18,748 bases of DNA from JBBRUG01 sp038247995 (GCA_038247995.1 JBBRUG010000087.1:1-18748); one strand, 5' to 3'. Shown: positions 6,865 to 14,016, counted from the first letter of the stretch. Notes: generated by a model from the letters alone, not told the origin. Numbers and translations are program-made.

Positions 6865-8643
6865 ATGCGTCGAATCTCTTTCTTACCGCTGCTTGTCAGC
6901 GGCTTATGCTTGTTGCTGATTATTGGGGCACCCGGCGCGAACGCCCAGCCCCAACTGCCCCCGCCGCCCATTGGCGATGCCCTCATTCCGCCGCCCCCGC
7001 CCCCTACTCTGGCTTCCGGTGCTGAAACCGCCCGCGGTCTCAGCCAGTACCTGGCCGGCCATGTGGCGGTACGCCTCGTGCTGCCGGAGAGCAATGGCGC
7101 GCTTGATCCTTCCCAGGAAGACTGGACGCCCGCGCAGATTGAGCGGATTCGGCAAGATGTTGAGGCGGCGCTCGATTGGTGGGCTGAGCTGCTGCCGCAG
7201 GCGAACCTGCGCTTTAGTGTGCGCCTCGATGTGGTGCCCACTGCCTACGAGCCTATTCGCTACGGCCTGAGCGAAGAGCAGCTCTGGATCGGTGATGTAT
7301 TGGGGCAACTCGGGTTTCGTAACGGAACCTACTTTGATCGGGCTTACGCCGCCGCCTATAGCCTGCGCGATGAATTGGACGCCGATTGGGCAACGACAAT
7401 CTTTGTTGTTAATAGCGAGCAACATCCAAGCGGTTATTTCCGCGACGGCTACTTTGCATATGCCTACATCGGCGGTCCGTTTATGGTTGCCACCTCTGAT
7501 GTTGGTGCGTATGGCGCCAATCGGATGGCCCCGATCGTCGCCCATGAACTAGGCCATATTTTTGGTGCGCTCGATCAATACGCTGTGGCGCGGGTGCCAT
7601 GTACCGAGCGCAGCGGCTACCTGAACGCCCCCACTACCAATAGCCAGTACGGTCGCTGCGGTACGAACTTCCCCAGCATCATGCTCGAACCGATTAGCGC
7701 CTTCACTAATCGCGCGATCGATCCGTCGGCCCTGGCGCAGCTTGGTTATGTTGATACGAACGGCGATGGGGTGATCGATCCCCTATCGACCACGCCAAGC
7801 CTCGATCTGGCCGATCTGGTTAGCCTGGCCAGTTCGCAGCGGCCTATTCTCGCCGGTACGGCGCGTGAAGTGGGCTATCCGGCGCCCTTCCAGACGCCGG
7901 CAAGCATCCACACGCTCAGCGCGATCGAATATCGCATCGATGGGAGTGCCTGGCAGCGCATCCCGCCCGGCGACGGCGCCTACGACTCGCAGAGTGAGCC
8001 TTTTGAAGTCGAACTGCCACTTTACGATGGCAACTATAATGTTGAAGTGCGCGCTGTGAATAGCGCCGGGCGTACCTCGCCGTTAATTACGCGGCGCGTG
8101 CTGGTAAGCGGGGTTGGTCCGCAACCGGCCTATGCCGTTGAGGCGCCGGCCTACGTTACCGAACCGCAGGTCGCCCTTCACCTGAGTGCTCCGTCGGATA
8201 CGAGTGCGATGCAGATCAGCACCGATGCACTGTTTGCCGGTGCCGAGTGGCAACCCTTCACCGCAGACTATTCGCGATCGCTGCCGCCGCTTGAAGGCAC
8301 GCACATTTTCTATGCACGCTTCCGCGACTCTGTAGGCCGGCCTTCGCTCGCCTTCGCTCTGCCTGTCATGCTGGATACCCTTCCACCTGAAGGCAGCGCA
8401 ATTGTTGATCCGACACGCCGACGCTTGCTCCTGAATGCCTCCGATCTTGGCACCGGCGTTGTTGCGGTTGAGGTTCAGAGCGCTGGAATGGCCGCAATCT
8501 GGTTGCCTTATAGCACAGAACTTGATCTGTCTGAAATGGCGTTACCCGTGTACGTCCGTTTCCGCGATGGCATCGGCAACGTATCGACGCTGCAGGAAGC
8601 TTCGGTGGCCCATTTCGTGCATCTACCGCTTATGAGTCGTTAA
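6865..8643 (+). CDS. secreted snapalysin-like zinc metalloprotease with Ig-like C-terminal modules
   Basis: 592 residues from the ATG at 6865, which has GAGGAAC eight to ten bases upstream and opens a clear Sec signal peptide (hydrophobic 6-21, likely cut after ANA at 25-27). A poly-Pro stretch follows. The catalytic site is HELGHIFGALD: His227, Glu228, His231 and Asp237 give the HExxHxxGxxD form of metzincin-like proteases such as snapalysin, with a candidate Met-turn in PSIMLEP. Residues about 300-580 hold beta-rich repeats (IEYRIDGSAWQRIP..., MQISTDALFAGAEWQPF..., VEVQSAGMAAIWLPYS...) like bacterial Ig-like/Big modules that follow DG.YNVEVRA and GTHIFYARFRDSVGR strands. The last residues, HLPLMSR, resemble a recurrent C-terminal ending of Chloroflexota exoproteins. 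Expected to act outside the cell on protein substrates. Confidence 0.88.
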   Translation: MRRISFLPLLVSGLCLLLIIGAPGANAQPQLPPPPIGDALIPPPPPPTLASGAETARGLSQYLAGHVAVRLVLPESNGALDPSQEDWTPAQIERIRQDVEAALDWWAELLPQANLRFSVRLDVVPTAYEPIRYGLSEEQLWIGDVLGQLGFRNGTYFDRAYAAAYSLRDELDADWATTIFVVNSEQHPSGYFRDGYFAYAYIGGPFMVATSDVGAYGANRMAPIVAHELGHIFGALDQYAVARVPCTERSGYLNAPTTNSQYGRCGTNFPSIMLEPISAFTNRAIDPSALAQLGYVDTNGDGVIDPLSTTPSLDLADLVSLASSQRPILAGTAREVGYPAPFQTPASIHTLSAIEYRIDGSAWQRIPPGDGAYDSQSEPFEVELPLYDGNYNVEVRAVNSAGRTSPLITRRVLVSGVGPQPAYAVEAPAYVTEPQVALHLSAPSDTSAMQISTDALFAGAEWQPFTADYSRSLPPLEGTHIFYARFRDSVGRPSLAFALPVMLDTLPPEGSAIVDPTRRRLLLNASDLGTGVVAVEVQSAGMAAIWLPYSTELDLSEMALPVYVRFRDGIGNVSTLQEASVAHFVHLPLMSR

Positions 8644-8657
8644 TAACCGTCCCATTA

Positions 8658-8673
8658 CGCCGCTAGCGCGGCG
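8658..8673 (+). terminator. short GC hairpin after the metalloprotease gene
   Basis: CGCCGC and GCGGCG (6 bp) enclose a TAGC loop 15 bases after the metalloprotease stop. No T-tract follows. It could contribute to 3' end formation, but the stronger hairpin is at 8766-8799. Confidence 0.35.
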
Positions 8674-8765
8674 GGCAGAACCATTGCGCCTGTCCTATGT
8701 TGGTGCGAGCGGAGCAAGCCACCTATTCCGCTGTAACATTTCGCCGCATCCAATGACTGATCCAT

Positions 8766-8799
8766 AGATCAGCCCGACGAATGCCCGTCGGGCTGATCT
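8766..8799. terminator. 14-bp perfect hairpin between metalloprotease and folE
   Basis: GATCAGCCCGACG and its exact complement, extended by one A-T pair, enclose the 6-base loop AATGCC. The stem is strong enough for transcription termination, but no run of T follows on either strand, so it might instead stabilise the 3' end of the metalloprotease mRNA or insulate folE. Confidence 0.5.
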
Positions 8800-8818
8800 G
8801 TGCATAGGCTGTGCAAGA

Positions 8819-8851
8819 ATGGGTAAAATATGGGCAAAACATGGGCAAAGT
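8819..8851. repeat. three tandem 11-bp repeats upstream of the folE promoter
   Basis: Consecutive units ATGGGTAAAAT, ATGGGCAAAAC and ATGGGCAAAGT (consensus ATGGGYAAARN). The 11-bp period places each copy on nearly the same face of the helix, and the array ends directly at the -35 position of the predicted folE promoter. This arrangement fits an array of binding sites for a transcription factor, as yet unidentified. Confidence 0.75.
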
Positions 8852-8852
8852 C

Positions 8853-8881
8853 CGGTCATAAGCTGTTGTTCATGGTATAGT
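8853..8881 (+). promoter_or_regulatory. predicted folE promoter (extended -10)
   Basis: TATAGT at 8876-8881 is preceded by TGG, an extended -10. The -35 at 17-bp spacing is CGGTCA, three of six matches to TTGACA. Transcription from about 8888 gives a leader of about 135 bases to the ATG at 9023; within it CCACG (8971-8975) and CGTGG (8982-8986) can form a small hairpin. I see no recognised riboswitch in the leader. Confidence 0.4.
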
Positions 8882-9022
8882 GAGAAATGAAAAGCAAACG
8901 CTTTGGGGAGTGAGTGATTATACTCGCAAACCAATCCAAATTCCGATTGCGTACGTATGTATGGCGTTCCCCACGTTTCATCGTGGTTCAATATATACCT
9001 ATATCCAACGAAAGAGGGTTCT

Positions 9023-9739
9023 ATGGCTATCGAACGTCTGAATGGGAATGGCGTCGTCGCTGACTCCGTTAATGGACATGCCGACCCAGGTGTCGTGGCC
9101 GATATTGATGAGCATGGGTACGAGCAAATGATCGTTCCGGGCCGCGGTAAATTGGAAGGCGTGAGCTACACTTCCGACCCGCAGATCGAATCGGCGGTGC
9201 GTGAGATCCTGATCGGTATTGGCGAACAGCCTGATCGTGAGGGCCTGCTGAAAACGCCGTCACGCGTGGCGAAGATGTATGCTGAGTTGACAGCCGGTTA
9301 CTATGTCGATCCCGAGGCATTGATCAACGATGCTGTCTTCTCCGTCAGCTACGATGAGATGGTGCTTGTGAAGAATATCGACTTCTACAGCCTGTGCGAA
9401 CATCATATGTTGCCGTTTATGGGCCAGGTTCACGTAGCCTACATTCCGAATGGCAAAGTGGTGGGCCTGAGTAAGATTCCGCGGATCGTTGAGATGTTCG
9501 CGCGTCGCCTGCAAGTCCAGGAGCGCATGACGGTGCAGATTGCCGAGTTTATTGATCAGCACCTCGCGCCGCATGGGGTAGCTGTTGTCGCCGAGGGGGT
9601 GCATATGTGCGGCGTAATGCGCGGCGTGAAGAAGGCTAACGCCAGCATGGTTACTTCGGCGATGCGGGGTATTTTCCGCGACGACTCGAAAACCCGCGCT
9701 GAATTTATGGCCCATGTCGATCGTGCCCGCTCGAGTTGA
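9023..9739 (+). CDS. folE: GTP cyclohydrolase I
   Basis: 238 residues. Converts GTP to 7,8-dihydroneopterin triphosphate and formate, the first step of tetrahydrofolate (and pterin) synthesis; forms a homodecamer in the cytosol. Zinc ligands are Cys125 and His128 in SLCEHHMLPF and Cys196 in HMCGVMRGV. Other family blocks are present: DREGLLKTPSRVAKMY (about 76-91), VVGLSKIPRIVEMFARRLQVQE, and the final ANASMVTSAMRGIFRDDSKTRAEF. Start set at the ATG at 9023, with GAGGG shortly upstream; an in-frame ATG at 8957 would add 22 residues unlike the family. The first 45 residues are a variable extension. Flanked by the 11-bp repeat array upstream and a terminator hairpin downstream, so it looks monocistronic. 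This is the zinc-dependent type IA enzyme. Confidence 0.97.
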   Translation: MAIERLNGNGVVADSVNGHADPGVVADIDEHGYEQMIVPGRGKLEGVSYTSDPQIESAVREILIGIGEQPDREGLLKTPSRVAKMYAELTAGYYVDPEALINDAVFSVSYDEMVLVKNIDFYSLCEHHMLPFMGQVHVAYIPNGKVVGLSKIPRIVEMFARRLQVQERMTVQIAEFIDQHLAPHGVAVVAEGVHMCGVMRGVKKANASMVTSAMRGIFRDDSKTRAEFMAHVDRARSS

Positions 9740-9783
9740 GTCCGGAGGCTCTGTGATCCATAATTAATCGGTTTGGGTTGGCT

Positions 9784-9809
9784 GGGGGCGCTCATTCTGG
9801 GCGCCCTTT
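9784..9809 (+). terminator. rho-independent-type terminator after folE
   Basis: GGGCGC (9786-9791) pairs with GCGCCC (9801-9806) over a 9-base loop; two G-T wobbles extend the base into the following TTT. It lies about 45 bases after the folE stop and before the aldolase gene. The T-tract is short. Confidence 0.6.
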
Positions 9810-9867
9810 GTGATTCCTGTGGTACTCTACCGCTTAGTTTTCCCTACCTGAATGTTGCAGGTTCTTT

Positions 9868-10644
9868 ATGCGTTCAAATCACGTCAAGGCCCGACTTCGT
9901 GCCGGTGAACCTAGCTATGGTTTGTGGATGAGTTTGCCTGGGGTGCCGCAGGCACGCTTGCTCGCTCGCGCCGGGTTCGACTGGATTGCGATCGACGCCG
10001 AGCACAGCCACCTGGATCTGAGCACACTCGCCGCCACCATCGCTGCAATCGCCGATGCCGGTACCTGTGCGCCGCTCGTACGGTTGCCGTCCAACAGCGT
10101 CGAATGGTTCAAATGGGCGCTGGATGCGGGCGCCTGGGGCGTGATTGTGCCGATGGTAAACAGCCCCGAAGAGGCTGCTCAGGCTGTACGCTGGTGCAAC
10201 TATCCGCCCGCCGGGATCCGTAGTATGGGTGGCGCTTTTGCTCCGCTTGGCTTCGCTGCCGCAAGTTGGCCGGAGTATTATGCCGCCGCCAATGCTGAGA
10301 TCCTCGTGGCCGTGCAGATCGAGAGCGCGCCGGCGCTGAAGCATCTTGATGCAATTATCGGCACGCCGGGGGTGGATGTGGCCTTCGTTGGGCCGAATGA
10401 TCTGCACGCCCAGATCGGCCTGCCGCCGAGTAGCGAGGGCGCCGAGCCGGAGTTTCGCGCCGCTCTGAATGAAGTGATCGCCGCTGCGCGCCGCCATCAG
10501 CGCGCCCTGGGGATCTTCTGTAGCAATGGCGTTGCGGCTCGTGCTCGGGTTGCTGAAGGCTTCCAGATGGTCAATGTCGCTACCGATAGCGCGCTTCTGG
10601 TTGCAGCGAGCGTTCACGAACTGGCAACGGCACGTAGCGTATGA
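9868..10644 (+). CDS. HpcH/HpaI-family aldolase (2-keto-3-deoxy acid aldolase / citrate lyase-like)
   Basis: 258 residues, full length for the family. Class II, metal-dependent aldolases of this family cleave 2-keto-3-deoxy acids (for example 4-hydroxy-2-ketoheptanedioate or 2-keto-3-deoxy-L-rhamnonate) to pyruvate and an aldehyde. The TIM-barrel markers are in place: GLWMSLPG at the first strand, catalytic His46 in DAEHSHLD, VPMVNSPEEA, metal-binding Glu152 in QIES, Asp178 in GPNDL, and PAGIRSMGG for the substrate loop. Start at the ATG at 9868; only a weak CAGG precedes it. No sugar- or aromatic-acid pathway genes are near, so the real substrate is unknown. Ends with TGA, one of several TGA stops in this window. 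Confidence 0.92.
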   Translation: MRSNHVKARLRAGEPSYGLWMSLPGVPQARLLARAGFDWIAIDAEHSHLDLSTLAATIAAIADAGTCAPLVRLPSNSVEWFKWALDAGAWGVIVPMVNSPEEAAQAVRWCNYPPAGIRSMGGAFAPLGFAAASWPEYYAAANAEILVAVQIESAPALKHLDAIIGTPGVDVAFVGPNDLHAQIGLPPSSEGAEPEFRAALNEVIAAARRHQRALGIFCSNGVAARARVAEGFQMVNVATDSALLVAASVHELATARSV

Positions 10645-10703
10645 AGACGGGCCTGATAACTTCCAATTTGACTCCTGAACCGCATTCCTCACTCCTGAAA
10701 CAA

Positions 10704-10732
10704 GCGACAACGCTGGTAAATTATGGTATGCT
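10704..10732 (+). promoter_or_regulatory. predicted phoU promoter
   Basis: GCGACA (10704-10709, four of six to TTGACA), 17-bp spacer, and TATGCT (10727-10732) preceded by TGG as an extended -10. A start near 10739 leaves a leader of about 45 bases to the phoU ATG at 10784. No clear Pho box could be picked out by eye. Confidence 0.4.
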
Positions 10733-10783
10733 GTGGCCGTATTGGAGAAGCAATGGGCTGTTCGGTAGAATAAGGAGTATGCA

Positions 10784-11443
10784 ATGGGCCGCGAGCGCTA
10801 CGATCAGCAGATCCGCGCCCTCCGCGACGACCTGATTCGCCTCGGTAGTATGGTTGAGCAGGCGCTGCTGCGTGCGATCAAAAGCTTGGATACATGGGAC
10901 ACCGGCGTTGCTTCGCAGGTGATCCGCGACGATGCGGAAATTGATGCGATCTGGCGTAACCTGGAAGAGCGCACGATCCATTTGTTGGCCACTCAACAGC
11001 CGATTGTGGCCAGCGATCTGCGTTTTGTGACGGTTGTTACGGCGATTGCCGGCGAACTTGAGCGCATCGGCGACTATGCCAACAGTATTGCCCGCCGCGT
11101 CCATCGCGCCACCCGCCGTCCGGCCCTTGTGCCGCCGCCGCCGCAAATTGGTGAGATGGCGCAACTCGCGATCGAGATGATTCATAATAGCCTTGATGCT
11201 TTCCTGCGTCAGGATGTTGAGCTTGCCCACAGCCTGACAGCTACCGACGACCGCGTTGATGACCTTGAAGACAGTCTGCGTGCTGAGATCATTGAACTTG
11301 CGAAGGCCGATCCGGCGCGGGTTGAGGCGGCAATGGATATGCTCGACGTTGTCCATGCCCTTGAGCGTGCGGCTGATCGCGCTACAAATATCGGTGAGCG
11401 TGTGATCTATCTCGTCACCAGCAATGTCGAGACCATAAACTAG
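10784..11443 (+). CDS. phoU: PhoU family phosphate-signalling regulator
   Basis: 219 residues, the normal length for two tandem three-helix PhoU bundles. PhoU links the Pst phosphate transporter to the PhoR/PhoB two-component system and represses it when phosphate is plentiful. Both copies of the metal-binding signature are present: ELERIGDYANSIARR in the first half (about 90-104) and ALERAADRATNIGERVIYLVT in the second. AAGGAG lies six bases before the ATG at 10784. No pst or phoR/phoB gene is adjacent, which is unusual for phoU but not rare. The next gene begins 42 bases later on the same strand, so phoU may be the first gene of a unit with the beta-helix protein and the selenoprotein candidate. 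Confidence 0.95.
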   Translation: MGRERYDQQIRALRDDLIRLGSMVEQALLRAIKSLDTWDTGVASQVIRDDAEIDAIWRNLEERTIHLLATQQPIVASDLRFVTVVTAIAGELERIGDYANSIARRVHRATRRPALVPPPPQIGEMAQLAIEMIHNSLDAFLRQDVELAHSLTATDDRVDDLEDSLRAEIIELAKADPARVEAAMDMLDVVHALERAADRATNIGERVIYLVTSNVETIN

Positions 11444-11485
11444 CCTCGCAATTCGGCACTTTCTTGTTGTGTTGGAGACTCTCGC

Positions 11486-13165
11486 GTGACCCAGGAAGAC
11501 GATCAGCAGTCGCCCGAGCAGAATAGCCAGCCGCGCATTAGCCGTGATACCCTGTTACTGCTGGGTGCGCTCACATTTCTCATCCTCGCCGTCGCGCTGA
11601 CATTTCTCTTCACGCCCGGCGCCGAAGATCCGCTCGCACCTACTGAGGTGGCGGGCCAGCCGACGCTTACCGCCCCATCGCCCGATCCGGGCTATCCCGG
11701 GCCGGATGAACCCGGCGGTGAAGATTACCCTGCCCCCGATGCCCCCACCATAGCACCCGAAGATGGCTATCCTAGTCCTGATGGGCCGGCTGGTAGCGCT
11801 GAAACGCCGGAAACATTTCCCACAGTCGATGAGCCGACGCCGGAAACAGACGTCACTCCGCCTACGGAAGATGGTCAGCCTGCGCCGACTGAGGAACAGA
11901 GTGCATATCCGGTACCCGATAGTAGTGCGCCACCGGTGCCGACTTTCCAGCCTAATCCGCCGCAACAGCCGACAAGTGCGCCGCCACCGCCAGTAGCCAC
12001 GGTACCGCCGGCCCCGACAAGCCTACCACCGCCGACAAGCCCGCCGCCGCCGACAAGCCCGCCGTCGGATGATCAGTTCGACCTGGATAGCACGCCAACC
12101 CCAACGCTTGAGTCTGATCCTGATCTGCCGACAAGTCCGCCATTGCTGCCATTACCAACCTTGCCGCCGCCACCGCCGCCTGCGGATGTACTGCGCGGGA
12201 ATGTGCGCTGGGCAACCAGCCAGAGCCCGATTATCCTGCGCCGCGATGTGCAGATCGCTGCCGGTTCCGAATTAATCATCGAACCGGGCGTCGAAGTTCG
12301 CCTCGACCCTGGAGTGGCGATTTATGTTGATGGCGGGCGATTGCTGGCGCTTGGTTTAACCAATCAGCCGGTACGCTTTGTGGGCAACACCGGCGCGCGC
12401 TGGGATGGGATCTTCGGCAATCCCAACAGCTTTGTTGTGCTTGAAAACACTGAAGTGCGCGGTGGTGGCCTTGGCGGAACCATTCTGGCCGTCGATCGCG
12501 GTGAGTTGATCGTGCGCAGCAGCCGTTTCAACGATAATGGCGGCGCCATTCTGCTTACCGATACCAAGCTCGAAATGCTCGATAGCGAAATCGCCGGCAA
12601 CGACATGCCGTTTGGCGCAGCACTCGATGCCTCGTATGGCCGCGGCGGCTTTGTTACCATGCGCAACAATCGGATCGCCGGCAACTTGCTCAGCGACGGT
12701 GCGCCAATGGTGCGCCTGGCGAACCAGAGCACGTTCGATACACTGAATATGGAGATCAGCGGCAACTTGTTCCGTGGTGGCACGCCTAACTTGCAACTCA
12801 CAACGAATAGCCAGATCCAGGGTTCAGTAACCTGTAATGCCATGGTCGGTGATGGTTTGGGCTTGGGGTTACGTACCCAGACGGTGCAAGTGGGGCCGAA
12901 TGGCACCTACACAATGAACCTGCTTGTTGAGAATAACTTCATCGATGAGCATGTGCCGCCGATCATCCCCGTGTACCTGCGCTTTGGCCTTGGGCGCGGT
13001 GCAACCAGTGAGATCTCGATTGATATGCGGAACAATTGGTGGGGTGATGTTACCGGACCATATGAACCTGAGACAAACCCGCTTGGTCGCGGCGACTCGG
13101 TGGGTGTTAATATCACCCATGTGCCGTGGCTGACGGCGCCGCCCAGTTGTGCGCCGAATCGGTAA
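11486..13165 (+). CDS. membrane-anchored right-handed beta-helix protein with long Pro-rich stalk
   Basis: 559 residues. Starts at GTG 11486, with GGAG eight bases upstream. Residues 1-21 are cytoplasmic, 22-42 form one transmembrane helix, 44-235 are a Pro/Thr/Asp/Glu-rich stalk, and about 236-559 form a right-handed parallel beta-helix (pectin-lyase-like) domain. That domain has VLRGNVRWATSQSPIIL, an AGSELIIEPGVEVRL rung typical of DUF1565/NosD-like beta-helices, repeated N-rich turns (SRFNDNGGAI, SEIAGNDMP, NRIAGNLLS) and a closing NNWWGDVTGP motif. The stalk contains four Y-P-x-P-D motifs, three of them at about 69-101 and the fourth near residue 140, and later runs of PTSPPPP. The domain should be outside the membrane, held off by the stalk; no catalytic residues could be assigned. 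Its stop overlaps the start of the next gene (TAATG). Confidence 0.85.
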   Translation: MTQEDDQQSPEQNSQPRISRDTLLLLGALTFLILAVALTFLFTPGAEDPLAPTEVAGQPTLTAPSPDPGYPGPDEPGGEDYPAPDAPTIAPEDGYPSPDGPAGSAETPETFPTVDEPTPETDVTPPTEDGQPAPTEEQSAYPVPDSSAPPVPTFQPNPPQQPTSAPPPPVATVPPAPTSLPPPTSPPPPTSPPSDDQFDLDSTPTPTLESDPDLPTSPPLLPLPTLPPPPPPADVLRGNVRWATSQSPIILRRDVQIAAGSELIIEPGVEVRLDPGVAIYVDGGRLLALGLTNQPVRFVGNTGARWDGIFGNPNSFVVLENTEVRGGGLGGTILAVDRGELIVRSSRFNDNGGAILLTDTKLEMLDSEIAGNDMPFGAALDASYGRGGFVTMRNNRIAGNLLSDGAPMVRLANQSTFDTLNMEISGNLFRGGTPNLQLTTNSQIQGSVTCNAMVGDGLGLGLRTQTVQVGPNGTYTMNLLVENNFIDEHVPPIIPVYLRFGLGRGATSEISIDMRNNWWGDVTGPYEPETNPLGRGDSVGVNITHVPWLTAPPSCAPNR

Positions 13166-13965
13166 TGGAGCGTATGCGTAGTTTATTGCTGGCTCTGCTG
13201 CTTTTGCTTGGCGCTTGTGCTGCACCTATAGCGCAGGCGCCAACCTCCATTCCTACTTCGCCCACCGTGCCGCCCGCCGCGACGCTGCCGCCACCGACGG
13301 CATTCCCTACGGCAACGCCAGCGCCGTCCCCATCTCCTACGCTTGAACCCACCATCGAAGCAACGCTTGAACCTTCGCCCGAGCCAACGCTTGAGCCAAC
13401 TCCGGCCCCACCGCTGTACAAAGGCGCACCAGAGGGGCGTGACGCCGTGGGTGCCTACACCCTCGGCGACCCGGCGGCGGAGCTTGTGCTCACCGATTAT
13501 AGTGACTTCCTCTGACCGACGTGTCGCCGTCACGTGCTGACGGTCGAACCGGAACTTATTGCTCAGTATGTCGCTACGGGCCGGGTCTTGTATGTTTTTC
13601 GGCCGGTGTTGAACCACAGCGAACGCTCGCTACGCGCCTCGGAAGCAGCGTTTTGTGCCGGTGAACAGGGGGCGTTCTGGCCGATGCACGAACGCTTATT
13701 TGTGCGTCAGGATGCGTTATGGGCCACTGCGCCGGGCGATTTCCCCGCGCTCATGGCGACGTATGCCGCAGAGCTTGGCCTGGACGCAGACGCCTTCGCA
13801 GCGTGCGCCGGCGCAGGCAACGCCCTGGCGACGGTGCAGGCGCTTGATGCCGAGCAACGTACGCGGGGCATTACCTCTCAGCCGATCTTTGAGATCGCCG
13901 GTCGGCGCATCGTGGGGGCGCAACCGTTGAGTGTCTTCCAGGGGTTAATCGAATCCGGCCCATGA
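13165..13965 (+). CDS. DsbA-like thioredoxin-fold lipoprotein, candidate selenoprotein (UPTC active site, in-frame TGA at 13513-13515)
   Basis: 266 residues if TGA is read as selenocysteine. The ATG at 13165 overlaps the previous stop as TAATG; an ATG at 13174 is an alternative. Lipobox LGAC gives lipidated Cys18; residues 19-90 are a Pro/Thr/Glu stalk; about 100-266 form a DsbA/BdbD-type (thioredoxin_4) domain. The block GDPAAELVLTDYSDFL is followed by TGA (residue 117), then PTCRRH with Cys120, where relatives have C-P-x-C. Beyond it the family pattern continues: VFRPVLNHSE, AAFCAGEQGAFWPMHERLF, LGLDADAF, cis-Pro240 in ITSQP, and AGRRIVGAQP. No other stop occurs before TGA 13965. The role would be extracytoplasmic thiol-disulfide exchange with a UxxC site. 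A Cys-to-stop mutation or sequencing error is the main alternative, but the adjacent SECIS-like hairpin argues for recoding. Confidence 0.8.
13513..13546 (+). promoter_or_regulatory. candidate bacterial SECIS element for TGA at 13513-13515
   Basis: Seventeen bases after the TGA lies a 5-base apical loop, CGTGC (13533-13537), closed by a perfect 6-bp stem CCGTCA/TGACGG (13527-13532 with 13538-13543) plus a G-T wobble. G is the second loop base. A lower CGA/TCG pairing (13517-13519 with 13544-13546) can close the base. Known bacterial SECIS elements have the apical loop about 16-37 bases after the UGA, a short loop and a G in its first two positions, so all features fit. A second, exclusive fold pairs GACCG (starting in the TGA) with CGGTC and ACGTG with CACGT. 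Confidence 0.65.
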
Positions 13966-13970
13966 ATAAT

Positions 13971-14011
13971 TGTGCTCCATATTTTCAACGCGATTGAAAA
14001 TATGGAGCACA
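13971..14011. terminator. strong bidirectional terminator hairpin, 18-bp perfect stem
   Basis: The arm TGTGCTCCATATTTTCAA and its exact complement enclose the 5-base loop CGCGA. It lies five bases after the stop of the selenoprotein candidate and five bases after the stop of the convergent VWA gene (14017). A T5 tract follows on the plus strand (GGTTTTT); on the minus strand ATTATT follows. It should end transcription from both sides. Confidence 0.9.
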
Positions 14012-14016
14012 GGTTT

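Noticed and set aside
8695..8991. 98-residue open frame on the minus strand between the metalloprotease and folE
   Set aside because: It spans the 14-bp hairpin, the 11-bp repeats and the folE promoter, has no ribosome binding site and a composition unlike a protein.
9874..10710. Long open frame opposite the aldolase gene
   Set aside because: Shadow of the GC-rich coding strand; the plus-strand aldolase has all family motifs.
10645..10783. Small gene overlapping the end of the aldolase and running into phoU
   Set aside because: The open frame covers the phoU promoter and ribosome binding site and has no protein-like pattern.
11985..12065. Possible CRISPR or minisatellite from repeated CCGCCGACAAGCCC-like units
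   Set aside because: The repeats are codons for the Pro/Thr/Ser stalk of the beta-helix protein, irregular and without spacers.
13126..13515. Separate gene ending at the TGA at 13515, with a second gene starting at GTG 13534
   Set aside because: The first piece would stop one residue before the active site and the second would lack the first strand and nucleophile and has no ribosome binding site. Both are in the same frame and together make one DsbA domain.
13165..13965. Pseudogene with a nonsense mutation
   Set aside because: A single TGA precisely at a redox Cys, no other lesion, and a SECIS-like hairpin at the right distance favour recoding. It remains the main alternative until reads and selABCD are checked.
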